Below are positions 44,764 through 53,556 of a stretch of DNA of 64,000 bases, piece by piece (position 1 is the first letter of the stretch; each line of letters opens with the position of its first letter). A program made the position numbers and the translations under genes. The notes below the pieces were generated by a model. The model saw nothing but the letters and a program-made list of their open reading frames with translations. It had not been told where the DNA came from and did not search any database. Source of the DNA: Miltoncostaea sp963762825 (GTDB taxonomy: Bacteria; Actinomycetota; Thermoleophilia; Miltoncostaeales; Miltoncostaeaceae); contig CAVXLZ010000001.1 in the NCBI GenBank assembly GCA_963762825.1, positions 1-64,000 of the forward strand, written 5' to 3'.

Positions 44764-45378
44764 TCAGGCGGGAGCCCCCCGCAGATGCGGCTCCGCCACT
44801 CCTCTCACCAGCCGCGCGGTGCGTGCGAGCAGCCCGGGGCCGGGTTCGAGCCCCCGCAGGTCGATGCGCATCAGCGCGACGTCACCGCGCCTGCGGATCG
44901 GGACGAAGCCCAGGCCCTCGAGGAAGCCGCGATCGAAGAGCGTGTGGTGGCCGAGGAAGCGCTCGGCGGCGGGCACGTCGTCGGCGTAGGTGAGCCCGAA
45001 GGCCTCCACGGCGACGAAGCCCCGGCCCTTGAGATCGGCGAGCGCCTCCAGCAGCAGCCGCTCGGAGCTGCCCTCGGCGTCGTCGCCTTCGAGGAACGTG
45101 CATGTGATGAGCGCCGCGCCGCGGCTCGGAGGGCCGGCGGGAAGGGCGAGAGCGCGCGGAAACGCCTCCGCCGGACCGAACTGGACCATCCCGCGAAAGG
45201 CGGGCCCGTCGTGCAGCACACGCCCGAAGGCTCCATGGCGCCTGCCGAAGGCCTCGGCCCAGGCGGCCTTCTGGCGCTCGTCGGTGACCAGGCGGTCGTG
45301 CTGCCAGAAAACACAGCTGATGCAGGGCGGCGGGAGCGCCGCCCGGGTCGCAGCCGTGACTGACGAGATCGTGCTCAC
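44764..45378 (-). CDS. GNAT-family N-acetyltransferase
   Basis: The 204-residue product starts with PPPCISCVFWQHDRLVTDER then KAAWAEAFGRRHGAFGRVLH. Next come FRGMVQFGPAEAFPRALALP and LITCTFLEGDDAEGSSERLL, then the acetyl-CoA-binding LLEALADLKGRGFVAVEAFG, followed by FLGHHTLFDRGFLEGLGFVP. This is a GNAT fold of a subgroup common in actinobacteria, with an N-terminal C-x-x-C-x-x-W motif. Substrate unknown. The GTG at 45378 overlaps the previous stop (GTGA). Confidence 0.75.
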   Translation of the reverse strand: MSTISSVTAATRAALPPPCISCVFWQHDRLVTDERQKAAWAEAFGRRHGAFGRVLHDGPAFRGMVQFGPAEAFPRALALPAGPPSRGAALITCTFLEGDDAEGSSERLLLEALADLKGRGFVAVEAFGLTYADDVPAAERFLGHHTLFDRGFLEGLGFVPIRRRGDVALMRIDLRGLEPGPGLLARTARLVRGVAEPHLRGAPA

Positions 45379-45713
45379 GGGCCCATGATAGGAGGTCGCG
45401 GTCCGCAGTCGTCCTCGTCCACACGGCAGACCCCGCCCATGAAGTCGGGCATCTCGCGGTAGGGCACCTCCGCAGGGTCGGCGGTCCCGTAGGTCTGGGA
45501 GAGGTAGGCGAGGATGCGGCGGCGGTCCCAGACCGCCGTGTCGCCGTCCACGAGCATCGGCACCTGGGGGGGTTCCCCCTGGGCGTTGACCAGGGTGGCG
45601 CGGGCCACCGGGTCGCCGCGCACGGTGACGGCGCGGTACTCCAGCCCCAGCGCGTCGAGGGCTCCCTTCACCTCGACGCACTTCCAGCAGTCGGGGGCGT
45701 CGTAGAGGACCAC
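45375..45713 (-). CDS. glutaredoxin/GST-N-like thioredoxin-fold protein
   Basis: This 112-residue protein starts VVLYDAPDCWKCVEVKGALD, with a CxxC redox motif, then ALGLEYRAVTVRGDPVARAT. The cis-Pro segment QVPMLVDGDTAVWDRRRILA and YLSQTYG follow, as in GST N-terminal domains. The tail (CRVDEDDCGPRPP) adds two more Cys. It may reduce disulfides or deliver electrons; its place directly after the succinate dehydrogenase genes (52-base gap) is suggestive but proves nothing. Confidence 0.75.
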   Translation of the reverse strand: MVLYDAPDCWKCVEVKGALDALGLEYRAVTVRGDPVARATLVNAQGEPPQVPMLVDGDTAVWDRRRILAYLSQTYGTADPAEVPYREMPDFMGGVCRVDEDDCGPRPPIMGP

Positions 45714-45765
45714 GTGCGCGGAGGTGGTACCCGGGCCGGCCGGCGGGCCGCCCAGGTACCGGGAG

Positions 45766-46647
45766 CTAGGCCCCGACCGTCTCGAGCACGCGATCGACCG
45801 GCACCAGGTGGCGCTTGAAGTCCATGATCTTGGTGTCGATGCCGAGCGCGAGCCCGATGAGCTGGGGGAGATGCAGAACGGGCATGTTGTACTCGGTGCC
45901 GTTGGCCTTCTCCGCCTTGCGCTGGTAGGCGTCCATCGCCAGGTGGCAGAGCGGGCACGGGGTCACCATGCAGTCGGCCCCGGCGTCGCGCGACTGGGAG
46001 AGCGCGCTGTGCGACTCCTTCAGGGCCACCTGCTCGCGCGCCAGGATGATCGGGAACCCGCAGCACGAGGACTTGGCCTCGTAGTCGGCGACCTCGCCGC
46101 CGAGGGCGGTGATCAGGCGCTCCAACGACTGCGGGCGGTCCGGGTCCTCGAAGCCCATCACCGAGGAGGGCCGCAGGAGCTGGCAACCGTAGTACGGGGC
46201 CACGCGGAGGCCGTTGAGGCCCTTCGGACCCTGCTTCTCGAGTAGCGAGAGCCCCTCTTCGGTGGAGATGTACCAGAGCAGGTGAGTGACGTCGATCGTG
46301 CCCTCGTAGGGGCGGGCGCCGACCTTGACCAGCTCCTCGTTGACCGACTCGAGCAGCCGCGCGTCCTCCTTGACCATCTTGTTCGCGCGGCGCAGGTTCA
46401 GGGTGCAGACGTTGCAGATTGTGAGGATGTCCACGCCCATCTCCTCGGCCTGCGAGAGGATGCGCACGTTCAGCGTCAGGTAGAGGTTGGGCTTTGCCTC
46501 GGCGATGTCGCCGGCGCCGCAGCAGGTGGCCGCGGGCATCGGCAGGAGCTCGATGTCGAGCATCGGCGCCAGGTGCTTGGTGGTCGCGTCCAGTTCCTTC
46601 GAGCTGAACTCGGCGATGCAACCCGGGTAGTAGGCGAACCGGCGCAC
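45766..46647 (-). CDS. CCG-domain (HdrB-like) subunit of succinate dehydrogenase/fumarate reductase
   Basis: This 293-residue protein starts VRRFAYYPGCIAEFSSKELD. It has two cysteine-rich CCG modules: PAATCCGAGDIAEAKPNLYL with ICNVCTLNLRRANKMV, and AKSSCCGFPIILAREQVALK with VTPCPLCHLAMDAYQRKAEK. Such modules bind an unusual [4Fe-4S] cluster in heterodisulfide reductase subunit B and in the SdhE subunit of E-type succinate:quinone oxidoreductases. Its GTG shares one base with the sdhB stop (TAGTG), so it belongs to the complex. It probably replaces the usual haem-b membrane anchor, taking electrons between SdhB and the quinone. No second anchor gene (SdhF) is evident. Confidence 0.88.
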   Translation of the reverse strand: MRRFAYYPGCIAEFSSKELDATTKHLAPMLDIELLPMPAATCCGAGDIAEAKPNLYLTLNVRILSQAEEMGVDILTICNVCTLNLRRANKMVKEDARLLESVNEELVKVGARPYEGTIDVTHLLWYISTEEGLSLLEKQGPKGLNGLRVAPYYGCQLLRPSSVMGFEDPDRPQSLERLITALGGEVADYEAKSSCCGFPIILAREQVALKESHSALSQSRDAGADCMVTPCPLCHLAMDAYQRKAEKANGTEYNMPVLHLPQLIGLALGIDTKIMDFKRHLVPVDRVLETVGA

Positions 46648-47597
46648 TAGATGGTCTCCTTGACGTTCTTCATCAGCTGCTGGACTTCCTTCAGCTTCTT
46701 GATGCGGTGCGGAATCGGCGACGGCGCCTTGCCGTGCTTCAACATCTTGAGGGCGAACGGGATGTCGAACTGGGCCTTGATCGGGTCGGTGAAGGGCACC
46801 AGGACCGTCTCGTTCAGCTTGCCGCCGGTGCGCATCGAGATCAGGAAGGCCTTCGCGTGGCGCGCCCCCGCGTCCTTCATCGAGCGCCCCTCCTGGAAGG
46901 CGATGCCGCCCAGCTTCTCGATGGCGTCGCGCGGGTTGACGCCCTTCGGGCAGCGCTCGTTGCAGTACATGCAGCGGGTGCAGTCCCAGACGCCGTGCTC
47001 GCCGGTGTAGAGCTTCGCGCGCTGCGCGCGCTGACCGTCGCGCACGTCTCCCGCGAAGCGGTAGCCCCAGGCGAAGGCGGCCGGGCCCACGAAATCCGGG
47101 TCGGCCGCGAGCGAGTTGCACTCGCTGTAGCAGGCGGCGCAGAGGATGCAGGCGCTCTCGCGAAAGAGCTTCTGCATGTCCTCCTTGGACACGATGCGCT
47201 CCTTCTCGGGCGCCGGGCCATCCGGGATCAGGTACGGCTTGACCGACTTGAACTTCTCCCAGAAGGGGTCCATGTCGACGATCAGGTCCTTGAGCGGCGC
47301 GAAGTTGCCGATCGGGTCGACCTGCACGGTCTCGGTTGCGAACTCCTTCTTCACGTCCTCCACCTGGCTCATGCAGGCGAGCACCGTCTTGCCGTTGGCC
47401 TTGCAGGCGCACGATCCGCAGATCGCGCTCCGGCAGGAGTAGCGGACGGCGAGGGTGCCGTCCTGCTCGTCCTGCAGCCGCAGGATCGCGTCGAGGATCG
47501 TGAAGTCGCCCTCGTGCTCGAGGTCGAAGGACTGCCGGTACTGCTCGTCCGAGACGTCGGGCTGGTAGCGAAAGATGTCGAACGTCGTCGAGGGCAT
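46647..47597 (-). CDS. sdhB: succinate dehydrogenase/fumarate reductase iron-sulfur subunit
   Basis: This is a 316-residue electron-transfer subunit. The N-terminal plant-ferredoxin domain holds a [2Fe-2S] site: YSCRSAICGSCACKANGKTV then LAC. The C-terminal bacterial-ferredoxin domain has CILCAACYSECNSLAADPDF and CTRCMYCNERCPKGVNPRDA for the [4Fe-4S]/[3Fe-4S] clusters. It is longer than Escherichia coli SdhB (238 residues) because of extra C-terminal sequence, as seen with CCG-type partners. Its ATG overlaps the sdhA stop (TGATG). Confidence 0.93.
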   Translation of the reverse strand: MPSTTFDIFRYQPDVSDEQYRQSFDLEHEGDFTILDAILRLQDEQDGTLAVRYSCRSAICGSCACKANGKTVLACMSQVEDVKKEFATETVQVDPIGNFAPLKDLIVDMDPFWEKFKSVKPYLIPDGPAPEKERIVSKEDMQKLFRESACILCAACYSECNSLAADPDFVGPAAFAWGYRFAGDVRDGQRAQRAKLYTGEHGVWDCTRCMYCNERCPKGVNPRDAIEKLGGIAFQEGRSMKDAGARHAKAFLISMRTGGKLNETVLVPFTDPIKAQFDIPFALKMLKHGKAPSPIPHRIKKLKEVQQLMKNVKETI

Positions 47598-49291
47598 CAG
47601 TAGGACCTCACCTGGGGCTCGTACTTGGTCACCGTCACCTCGGAGTAGTCGAGGCGGATCTGGTCATCGTCGAGATAGGACAGCGTGTGCTTCATCCAGT
47701 TCTCGTCGTCGCGCTCGGGGAAGTCGGTGCGCGAGTGGGCTCCGCGGCTCTCGGTGCGCTCGACCGCTCCCGCGACCATCGTCGCAGCCAGGTCGAGCAG
47801 GTAGCCGGTCTCGATGGTGTGGATGAGCGACTGGTTGAAGGTACGGCCCTTGTCGGTCACCACGACGCTCTTGAACTTCTCGCGCAGGTCCTCGACCGTC
47901 GCCTGGGCCTCGCGCAGGTCCGAGTCGGTGCGGAAGACGCCGACCTTCTCCTGCATCGTGTCCGAGAGCACCTCGCGCAGCTCGTGCTGGCGGGGGCCGT
48001 TCTGGCGCTCGAGCAGCTCGCGCAGCTCGCGCTCGTACTCTTCGGCGGCCGCCGGGGTCGCCTCGATCGGGCGCCCGTTGAACACCTCGGAGGCGTAGCG
48101 GGCCGCAGCCGCGCCGGTGCGGGCGCCGAAGACGACCCCCTCCAGCAGCGAGTTGCCCCCAAGTCGGTTGGCGCCGTGCACCGAGACGCAGGCGCACTCG
48201 CCGGCGGCGAACAGCCCCTGCATGTGCGGAGCTGCCCCCCAGGAGTCCACGTGCACGCCACCCATGTGGTAGTGGGCGCCGGGCCGGATCGGGATGGGAG
48301 CCTCGATCGGGTCGACGCCCGCGAAGGCCATCGCCAGCTCGCGGATCTGCGGCAGGCGCTCCATGATCTTCTCGCGGCCCAGGTGGCGCAGGTCGAGCAT
48401 GATCGAGCCGTTGATGCCGCGCCCCTCGAGGATCTCGGTCGCCTCCGAGCGCGACACGACATCCCGCGAGGCGAGCTCGAGCTTGTTCGGGGCGTACTTG
48501 CTCATGAACCGCTCGCCCTCGGAGTTCAGCAGATAGCCGCCCTCGCCGCGGGCGCCCTCGGTCACCAGCACGCCGCTCGGGTTGAGCGTCGTGGGGTGGA
48601 ACTGCATGAACTCCATGTCCTTCAGCGGCACGCCCGCCTTCAGCGCGAGCCCCATCCCGTCGCCGGTGGACGAGTGCGAGTTCGTCGAGGGGCGGTAGAC
48701 GCGGCCGGCGCCACCGGTGGCCAGCACGACCGACTTGGCCCCGATCGTCTGGATGGTGCCGTGCACCATGTCGTAGGCCACCACGCCGCAGCACCCGCCG
48801 TTGGAGTCCTTCACCAGCTCGGTGACGAACCACTCCTCGTAGGTCGGGATGTCGTACTTCACGCACACCGTGTAGAGCGTGTGGAGCATGACCAGCCCGG
48901 TCATGTCCGCCGCGTAGCAGGTGCGCGGGTAGCCGGCGCCCCCGAACGGGCGTTGCGCGATCTTACCGGTGCTCTCGTCGCGGCTGAAGACCGCGCCCCA
49001 GTGCTCCAGCTGGATGATCTCGCCCGGCGCCTCGGCGCACAGGATCTCGATCGCGTCCTGGTCGCCGATGTAGTCGGCGCCCTTCACCGTGTCGAAGGTG
49101 TGGTTGTCGGGGTGATCCTCGGTCTGGTTCCCCAGCGCCGCGTTGACCCCGCCCTGGGCGGCGCCCGAGTGGCTCCGCACCGGATGGACCTTGGTCACGA
49201 GGGCGACGTCCACGCCCGCCTCGTGTGCGGCGATAGCCGCTCGCATTCCGGCGAGGCCTGCACCGACCACCACGACGTCATGGCTGAGCAA
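47597..49291 (-). CDS. sdhA: succinate dehydrogenase/fumarate reductase flavoprotein subunit
   Basis: The 564-residue catalytic subunit oxidises succinate to fumarate (or the reverse) with covalent FAD. The FAD motif is VVVVGAGLAGMRAAIAAHEA; the flavin-linking His lies in VRSHSGAAQGGVNAALGNQT. Active-site segments include QFHPTTLNPSGVLVTEGARG with EGGYLLNSEGERFM, then HYHMGGVHVDSWGA and LGGNSLLEGVVFGARTGAAA. The start is a TTG at 49291 with GGAGG nine bases upstream. It heads the operon sdhA-sdhB-CCG subunit plus four further genes. Confidence 0.94.
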   Translation of the reverse strand: MLSHDVVVVGAGLAGMRAAIAAHEAGVDVALVTKVHPVRSHSGAAQGGVNAALGNQTEDHPDNHTFDTVKGADYIGDQDAIEILCAEAPGEIIQLEHWGAVFSRDESTGKIAQRPFGGAGYPRTCYAADMTGLVMLHTLYTVCVKYDIPTYEEWFVTELVKDSNGGCCGVVAYDMVHGTIQTIGAKSVVLATGGAGRVYRPSTNSHSSTGDGMGLALKAGVPLKDMEFMQFHPTTLNPSGVLVTEGARGEGGYLLNSEGERFMSKYAPNKLELASRDVVSRSEATEILEGRGINGSIMLDLRHLGREKIMERLPQIRELAMAFAGVDPIEAPIPIRPGAHYHMGGVHVDSWGAAPHMQGLFAAGECACVSVHGANRLGGNSLLEGVVFGARTGAAAARYASEVFNGRPIEATPAAAEEYERELRELLERQNGPRQHELREVLSDTMQEKVGVFRTDSDLREAQATVEDLREKFKSVVVTDKGRTFNQSLIHTIETGYLLDLAATMVAGAVERTESRGAHSRTDFPERDDENWMKHTLSYLDDDQIRLDYSEVTVTKYEPQVRSY

Positions 49292-49390
49292 TGTCCCGTG
49301 CCCTCCGCTTCTTGGTTTCCTCCGGGGACTCTACCGGACGGCCGACCCCGGCCCCGCAGGTCATTCGTCTCTGTCCGGACGGCCGCCGTC

Positions 49391-49430
49391 TTGCTCCGGG
49401 ATGCTCCAAGCATGTATAAGGCCAACTTAT
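49391..49430 (+). promoter_or_regulatory. promoter of the SLC13 gene with overlapping palindrome
   Basis: TTGCTC (49391-49396) and TATAAG (49415-49420) are 18 bases apart, with the ATG at 49452. The -10 is part of a small AT-rich palindrome, ATAAG-gccaa-CTTAT (49416-49430). This could be a regulator site shared with the divergent sdh operon. Confidence 0.5.
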
Positions 49431-49451
49431 GACACTAAGCAGACTCACTCT

Positions 49452-51242
49452 ATGAGCGTCGACGCCGCGATCACGCTCGCCGTCCTCGTCTGCGTGCTGG
49501 GGGTGTTGATCACCGAGCGTCTCTCGCCGGCCATCACCATCCTCGGGGGGACGGTGGCGCTTCTCGTGAGCGGGGTGATCGATGCCGGCGACGCCTTCTC
49601 GGGCTTCTCGAACTCGGCGCCGCTGACCGTCGCCGCCCTCTACGTGGTGGCGGCCGCCGCCGGTCGCACCCGCGCTCTCGAGGGGCTTGTGGCGCGGGTA
49701 TCGCGCTCGGCGCCGCGGCGTCGCGAGCCGGGTGAGCGCGGCGCGCTCACCCGGCTCGTCGTGCCGACGGCCGCCGCGTCGGCGTTCCTCAACAACACGC
49801 CGATCGTCGCGATGGTGATCCCCGGCGTCGTCGCGTGGGCACGGCGCACGGGGCGCTCCCCCGCGCGTTACCTGATGCCGATCAGCTTCGCCGCAATCCT
49901 CGGCGGCACGGTCACCCTGATCGGGACCTCGACGAACCTCGTCGTCTCGGGGCTCTTGGAGGACGCGGGCTACGACAGCCTCGGCCTCTTCGAGATCGGC
50001 AAGGTCGGCCTGCCCCTCGCCATCATCGCCGTGGCCCTGATGGTGGTGCTCACCCCGATGCTGCTGCCGGAGCGCCGTGCCCCCAGCGAGACGGCCGACG
50101 CCGACGCGCGCGAGTTCACGCTGGAGCTGATCGTCACCGACGAGGGGGGCATCGCCGGGCACAGCGTCGCCGAGGGCGGACTGCGCAACCTCCAGGGGGT
50201 CTACCTCGTGGAGGTCGAGCGCGACGGTCATCGCATCTCCTCGGTGCGCCCCGACGAGGTCCTCGCCGCGGGCGACCGGCTCACGTTCGCCGGCAACGTG
50301 TCGCGCATCCTCGACCTCCAGCAGATGCGCGGGCTCACCTCGGCCGAGGAGCGCCACTTCGCGGCCGCGGGCTCGGCGATCGACCGGCGGCTCTACGAGG
50401 CGGTCGTCGCGCCCGGCTCCAGCCTGGCGGGTACCACCCTCAAGCAGGTGGGGTTCCGCGGTCGCTACGGCGCGGCCGTGATCGCCATCCACCGTGCCGG
50501 TGAGCGGATCGGCGACAAGCTGGGCGACGTGACGCTCCGCCCCGGGGACGTCCTGCTCGTGCTCGCCGGCCCGGCCTTCCGCCCTCGCGCGCTCGACCGC
50601 CGCGATTTCCTCGTGGTCGCGGCCCTCGACGGGGAGGGGCCGCCCCGCGAGGAGAAGGCACCGCTGGTCGGTGTGATCATCCTCGGCCTGCTGGCCGTGG
50701 TCGGCACCGGCCTGCTCGACATCCTGCCCGCGGCCTTCCTCGCCGCCTTCGCGGTCGTCGCCCTGAGGATCCTGTCGCCCACCGAGGCCCGCGACGCGGT
50801 CGACCTGGACGTGATCGTGGTGATCGCCGCGAGCTTCGGCATCGGCGCCGCCATCGAGTCGAGCGGGCTCGCCGCGGACCTCGCCGGCACGCTCGTGGAG
50901 CCGTTCGGCTCCTTCGGCGACCTCGGGCTCCTGTTCGGGGTCCTCCTGGCCACGATGGTGCTGACCGAGCTGATCACCAACAACGCCGCGGCGGTCCTGC
51001 TGTTCCCGGTGGCCTTGACGACGGCGGTTCAGGCGGGGCTCGATCCACGCCCCTTCGCGATCGCGATCGCGATCGGCGCGTCATCGTCGTTCCTCACCCC
51101 GATCGGCTACCAGACCAACACGATGGTCTACGGCATCGGTGGATATCGCTTCGGCGACTACGCCCGGCTCGGGTTGCCGCTGTCGATCGCGATGATCGTG
51201 ATCGCCATGATCTTCATCCCCCTCGGCTGGCCGTTGCGCTGA
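49452..51242 (+). CDS. SLC13/DASS-family anion transporter with two TrkA-C domains
   Basis: This 596-residue membrane protein has about eleven helices and a central soluble part. The first half includes AITLAVLVCVLGVLITERLS, SAFLNNTPIVAMVIPGVVAW, and ISFAAILGGTVTLIGTSTNL then VVSG (the SNT-type substrate and sodium motif). The middle has two RCK/TrkA-C domains (LRNLQGVYLVEVERDGHRIS...LAAGDRLTFAG; YGAAVIAIHRAGERIGDKLG...LRPGDVLLVLAG). The second half repeats the pore motif: TELITNNAAAVLLFPVALTT and ASSSFLTPIGYQTNTMVYGI. Substrates in this subfamily include sulfate and C4-dicarboxylates. With sdh, icd and mdh as neighbours, a dicarboxylate is attractive but unproven. Confidence 0.85.
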   Translation: MSVDAAITLAVLVCVLGVLITERLSPAITILGGTVALLVSGVIDAGDAFSGFSNSAPLTVAALYVVAAAAGRTRALEGLVARVSRSAPRRREPGERGALTRLVVPTAAASAFLNNTPIVAMVIPGVVAWARRTGRSPARYLMPISFAAILGGTVTLIGTSTNLVVSGLLEDAGYDSLGLFEIGKVGLPLAIIAVALMVVLTPMLLPERRAPSETADADAREFTLELIVTDEGGIAGHSVAEGGLRNLQGVYLVEVERDGHRISSVRPDEVLAAGDRLTFAGNVSRILDLQQMRGLTSAEERHFAAAGSAIDRRLYEAVVAPGSSLAGTTLKQVGFRGRYGAAVIAIHRAGERIGDKLGDVTLRPGDVLLVLAGPAFRPRALDRRDFLVVAALDGEGPPREEKAPLVGVIILGLLAVVGTGLLDILPAAFLAAFAVVALRILSPTEARDAVDLDVIVVIAASFGIGAAIESSGLAADLAGTLVEPFGSFGDLGLLFGVLLATMVLTELITNNAAAVLLFPVALTTAVQAGLDPRPFAIAIAIGASSSFLTPIGYQTNTMVYGIGGYRFGDYARLGLPLSIAMIVIAMIFIPLGWPLR

Positions 51243-51365
51243 GAGTCCCGCCGCCGGAAGGGCGGCGCGGACGTTCGGCGCGGTCGGTTCGGTATGCTCC
51301 GGACGTTTGCGGCCGTCCACCCGGGCGGCCGTTTGTCAGAGAAGAATCGCGAAGGAGTCGGACCC

Positions 51366-52463
51366 GTGGGACACCGCGTCACCTTCATTCCCGGCGACGG
51401 CACCGGGCCGGAGATCGCCGAAGCCACCAAGCGCGTCCTCGATGCCACGGGGGTGGATTTCGAGTGGGACGTCCAGGAGGCCGGGGTCGACATCATGGAG
51501 ACGGCCGGGACCCCCCTGCCCGACTCCGTGATCGAGTCGATCAGGGCCAACAAGGTCGCCATCAAGGGCCCCATCACCACGCCCGTCGGCCACGGTTTTC
51601 GCAGCGTCAACGTCGCACTGCGCAAGGCCCTCGACCTCTACGCCTGCGTGCGCCCCTGCAAGAGCTACGCTGGAGTGCGCTCGAAGTACGAGGACATCGA
51701 CATCGTGATCGTGCGCGAGAACACCGAGGACCTCTACGCGGGGATCGAGTTCGAGAAGGACACCCCAGAGGCCCTCGCTCTCGTCGAGAAGATCATCGAG
51801 CTCGACCCGAGCGCGGCGGGCACTATCCGCGAGCACGCCGGCATCTCGATCAAGCCGATCTCCGTGGAGGGCACGCGCCGCGTCGTCAAGTACGCCTTCG
51901 ACTACGCCGTCGAGAACAACCGCAGGAAGGTGACGGCCGTCCACAAGGCCAACATCATGAAGTACACCGACGGGCTCTGGCTGGCCGTCGCGACCGAGGT
52001 GGCGAAGGACTACCCGGGCATCGAGTTCGAGGAGCGGATCGTCGACAACATGTGCATGCAGCTCGTGCAGAAGCCCGAGCTGTACGACGTGATCGTGCTC
52101 CCGAACCTCTACGGCGACATCCTCAGCGACCTCGGCGCCGGTCTGGTCGGCGGCCTCGGAGTCGCCCCCGGCGCCAACATTGGGTCCGAGTCGGCGCTCT
52201 TCGAGCCCACTCACGGCAGCGCGCCCAAGTACGCCGGCCAGAACAAGGTCAACCCGCTCGCGATGATGCTCTCCGGCGTGATGATGCTGCGCCATCTCAA
52301 GGAGATTGACGCCGCCGATCGGATGGAGAACGCCATCGCCGAGCTGATCCGCGAAGGGAAGTCCGTGACCTACGACATGAAGGACGACCGCAACGACCCC
52401 ACGGCCGTCGGCACCTCCGGTGTTGCCGACGCGCTGATCGCCAAACTCCAGGTATCCCAGTGA
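51366..52463 (+). CDS. icd: NAD-dependent isocitrate dehydrogenase (IDH/IPMDH family)
   Basis: This 365-residue beta-decarboxylating dehydrogenase has the short NAD-type build. It opens VGHRVTFIPGDGTGPEIAEA. The substrate loop is GFRSVNVALRKALDLYACVR then PCKSYAG (Ser and Asn before LRK as in isocitrate enzymes), the catalytic Tyr is in IVIVRENTEDLYAGIEFEKD, Lys in VTAVHKANIMKYTDGLWLAV, and metal Asp residues lie in LPNLYGDILSDLGAGLVGGL. The cofactor loop is FEPTHGSAPKYAGQNKVNPL. The GTG at 51366 has an AGGAG site eight bases upstream, and a -10-like TATGCT lies at 51292-51297. Close paralogues such as isopropylmalate dehydrogenase are less likely given the loop and the coupling to mdh. Confidence 0.86.
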   Translation: MGHRVTFIPGDGTGPEIAEATKRVLDATGVDFEWDVQEAGVDIMETAGTPLPDSVIESIRANKVAIKGPITTPVGHGFRSVNVALRKALDLYACVRPCKSYAGVRSKYEDIDIVIVRENTEDLYAGIEFEKDTPEALALVEKIIELDPSAAGTIREHAGISIKPISVEGTRRVVKYAFDYAVENNRRKVTAVHKANIMKYTDGLWLAVATEVAKDYPGIEFEERIVDNMCMQLVQKPELYDVIVLPNLYGDILSDLGAGLVGGLGVAPGANIGSESALFEPTHGSAPKYAGQNKVNPLAMMLSGVMMLRHLKEIDAADRMENAIAELIREGKSVTYDMKDDRNDPTAVGTSGVADALIAKLQVSQ

Positions 52464-53461
52464 GCCCGGCACAGAAGGCCCCGGTCCGCGTCGCCGTCAC
52501 GGGCGCCGCCGGCCAGATCGGCTACAGCATCCTGCCGCGGATCGCCGCGGGCGAGATGCTCGGCAAGGACCAGCCGATCATCCTCCAGCTCCTCGAGATC
52601 CCCGTGGACGCCGTCCAGAAGGCGCTCGAGGGCGTCGCCATGGAGCTCGACGACTGCGCGTTCCCCCTTCTGGCGGGAATGGAGCTCACCGGCGACGCGA
52701 ACGTCGCCTTCAAGGATGCCGACTGGTGCATCCTCGTCGGCAGCAAGCCGCGTGGTCCCGGCATGGAGCGCGCCGATCTCCTCAAGGACAACGGTGCGAT
52801 CTTCGTCGGCCAGGGCAAGGCCATCGACGAGGTCGCCTCGGACGATGCCCGCGTCGTCGTGGTCGGCAACCCATGTAACACCAACTGCATGATCGCCGCC
52901 TCCCAGGCCAAGCGCCTCGGGCCGGAGCGGTTCACCGCCATGACGCGCCTCGACCAGAATCGCGCCCAGGCGCAGCTGGCCCAGAAGTCCGGTGTCGCCC
53001 TGACCGATGTCGACAGGATCATCATCTTCGGCAACCACTCCCCGACGATGTTCGCCGACTTCACGAACGCGACCATCTCCGGCAAGCCCGCCTCCGAGGT
53101 GATCGGCGACGACGCGTGGCTGGAGGGCGAGTTCCTGCCGACGGTCGGCAAGAGGGGCGCAGCGATCATCGCCGCCCGCGGCCTCTCCTCGGCCGCGTCC
53201 GCGGCGAACGCGGCCATCGACCACGTTCGCTCGCTGAACACGCCGGGTCCCGAGATCCACTCCATCGCGGTCCGCTCGGACGGCACCTACGGCTTCGACG
53301 AAGGCGTCTGGGCGTCGGTGCCGGTGCGCACCACGGCTCCGGGCACCTACGAGGTGGTCCGGGAGGGCTTCCCCCACGGTGAGTTCGCCGCCTCCAAGAT
53401 CGCCGCGACCAACGCCGAGCTGGTCGAGGAGCGCGAGACCGTGAAGGACATGCTGGCCTAG
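52460..53461 (+). CDS. mdh: malate dehydrogenase
   Basis: This 333-residue protein of the cytosolic-type MDH group interconverts malate and oxaloacetate. NAD binding is at VAVTGAAGQIGYSILPRIAA. ILVGSKPRGPGMERADLLKD is the mobile substrate loop with its Arg residues, VVVVGNPCNTNCMIAASQAK is the conserved NPxN strand, and AMTRLDQNRAQAQLAQKSGV follows. The catalytic His lies in IFGNHSPTMFADFTNATISG. The GTG overlaps the icd stop (GTGA), so the two TCA-cycle enzymes are translationally coupled. A strong hairpin lies 62 bases after the stop. Confidence 0.93.
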   Translation: MSPAQKAPVRVAVTGAAGQIGYSILPRIAAGEMLGKDQPIILQLLEIPVDAVQKALEGVAMELDDCAFPLLAGMELTGDANVAFKDADWCILVGSKPRGPGMERADLLKDNGAIFVGQGKAIDEVASDDARVVVVGNPCNTNCMIAASQAKRLGPERFTAMTRLDQNRAQAQLAQKSGVALTDVDRIIIFGNHSPTMFADFTNATISGKPASEVIGDDAWLEGEFLPTVGKRGAAIIAARGLSSAASAANAAIDHVRSLNTPGPEIHSIAVRSDGTYGFDEGVWASVPVRTTAPGTYEVVREGFPHGEFAASKIAATNAELVEERETVKDMLA

Positions 53462-53523
53462 GAGTCCGTCAAGAAGTCGGCCGCACGTCCGCCGGCTGCA
53501 AACCTTGGCCCTCTGGCGTCCGC

Positions 53524-53556
53524 GCCAACGCCGATGCCACCGGCATCGGCGTTGGC
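53524..53556 (+). terminator. terminator hairpin after icd-mdh
   Basis: GCCAACGCCGATGCC (53524-53538) and GGCATCGGCGTTGGC (53542-53556) form a perfect 15-bp stem with a 3-base loop. No U tract follows. Confidence 0.7.
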
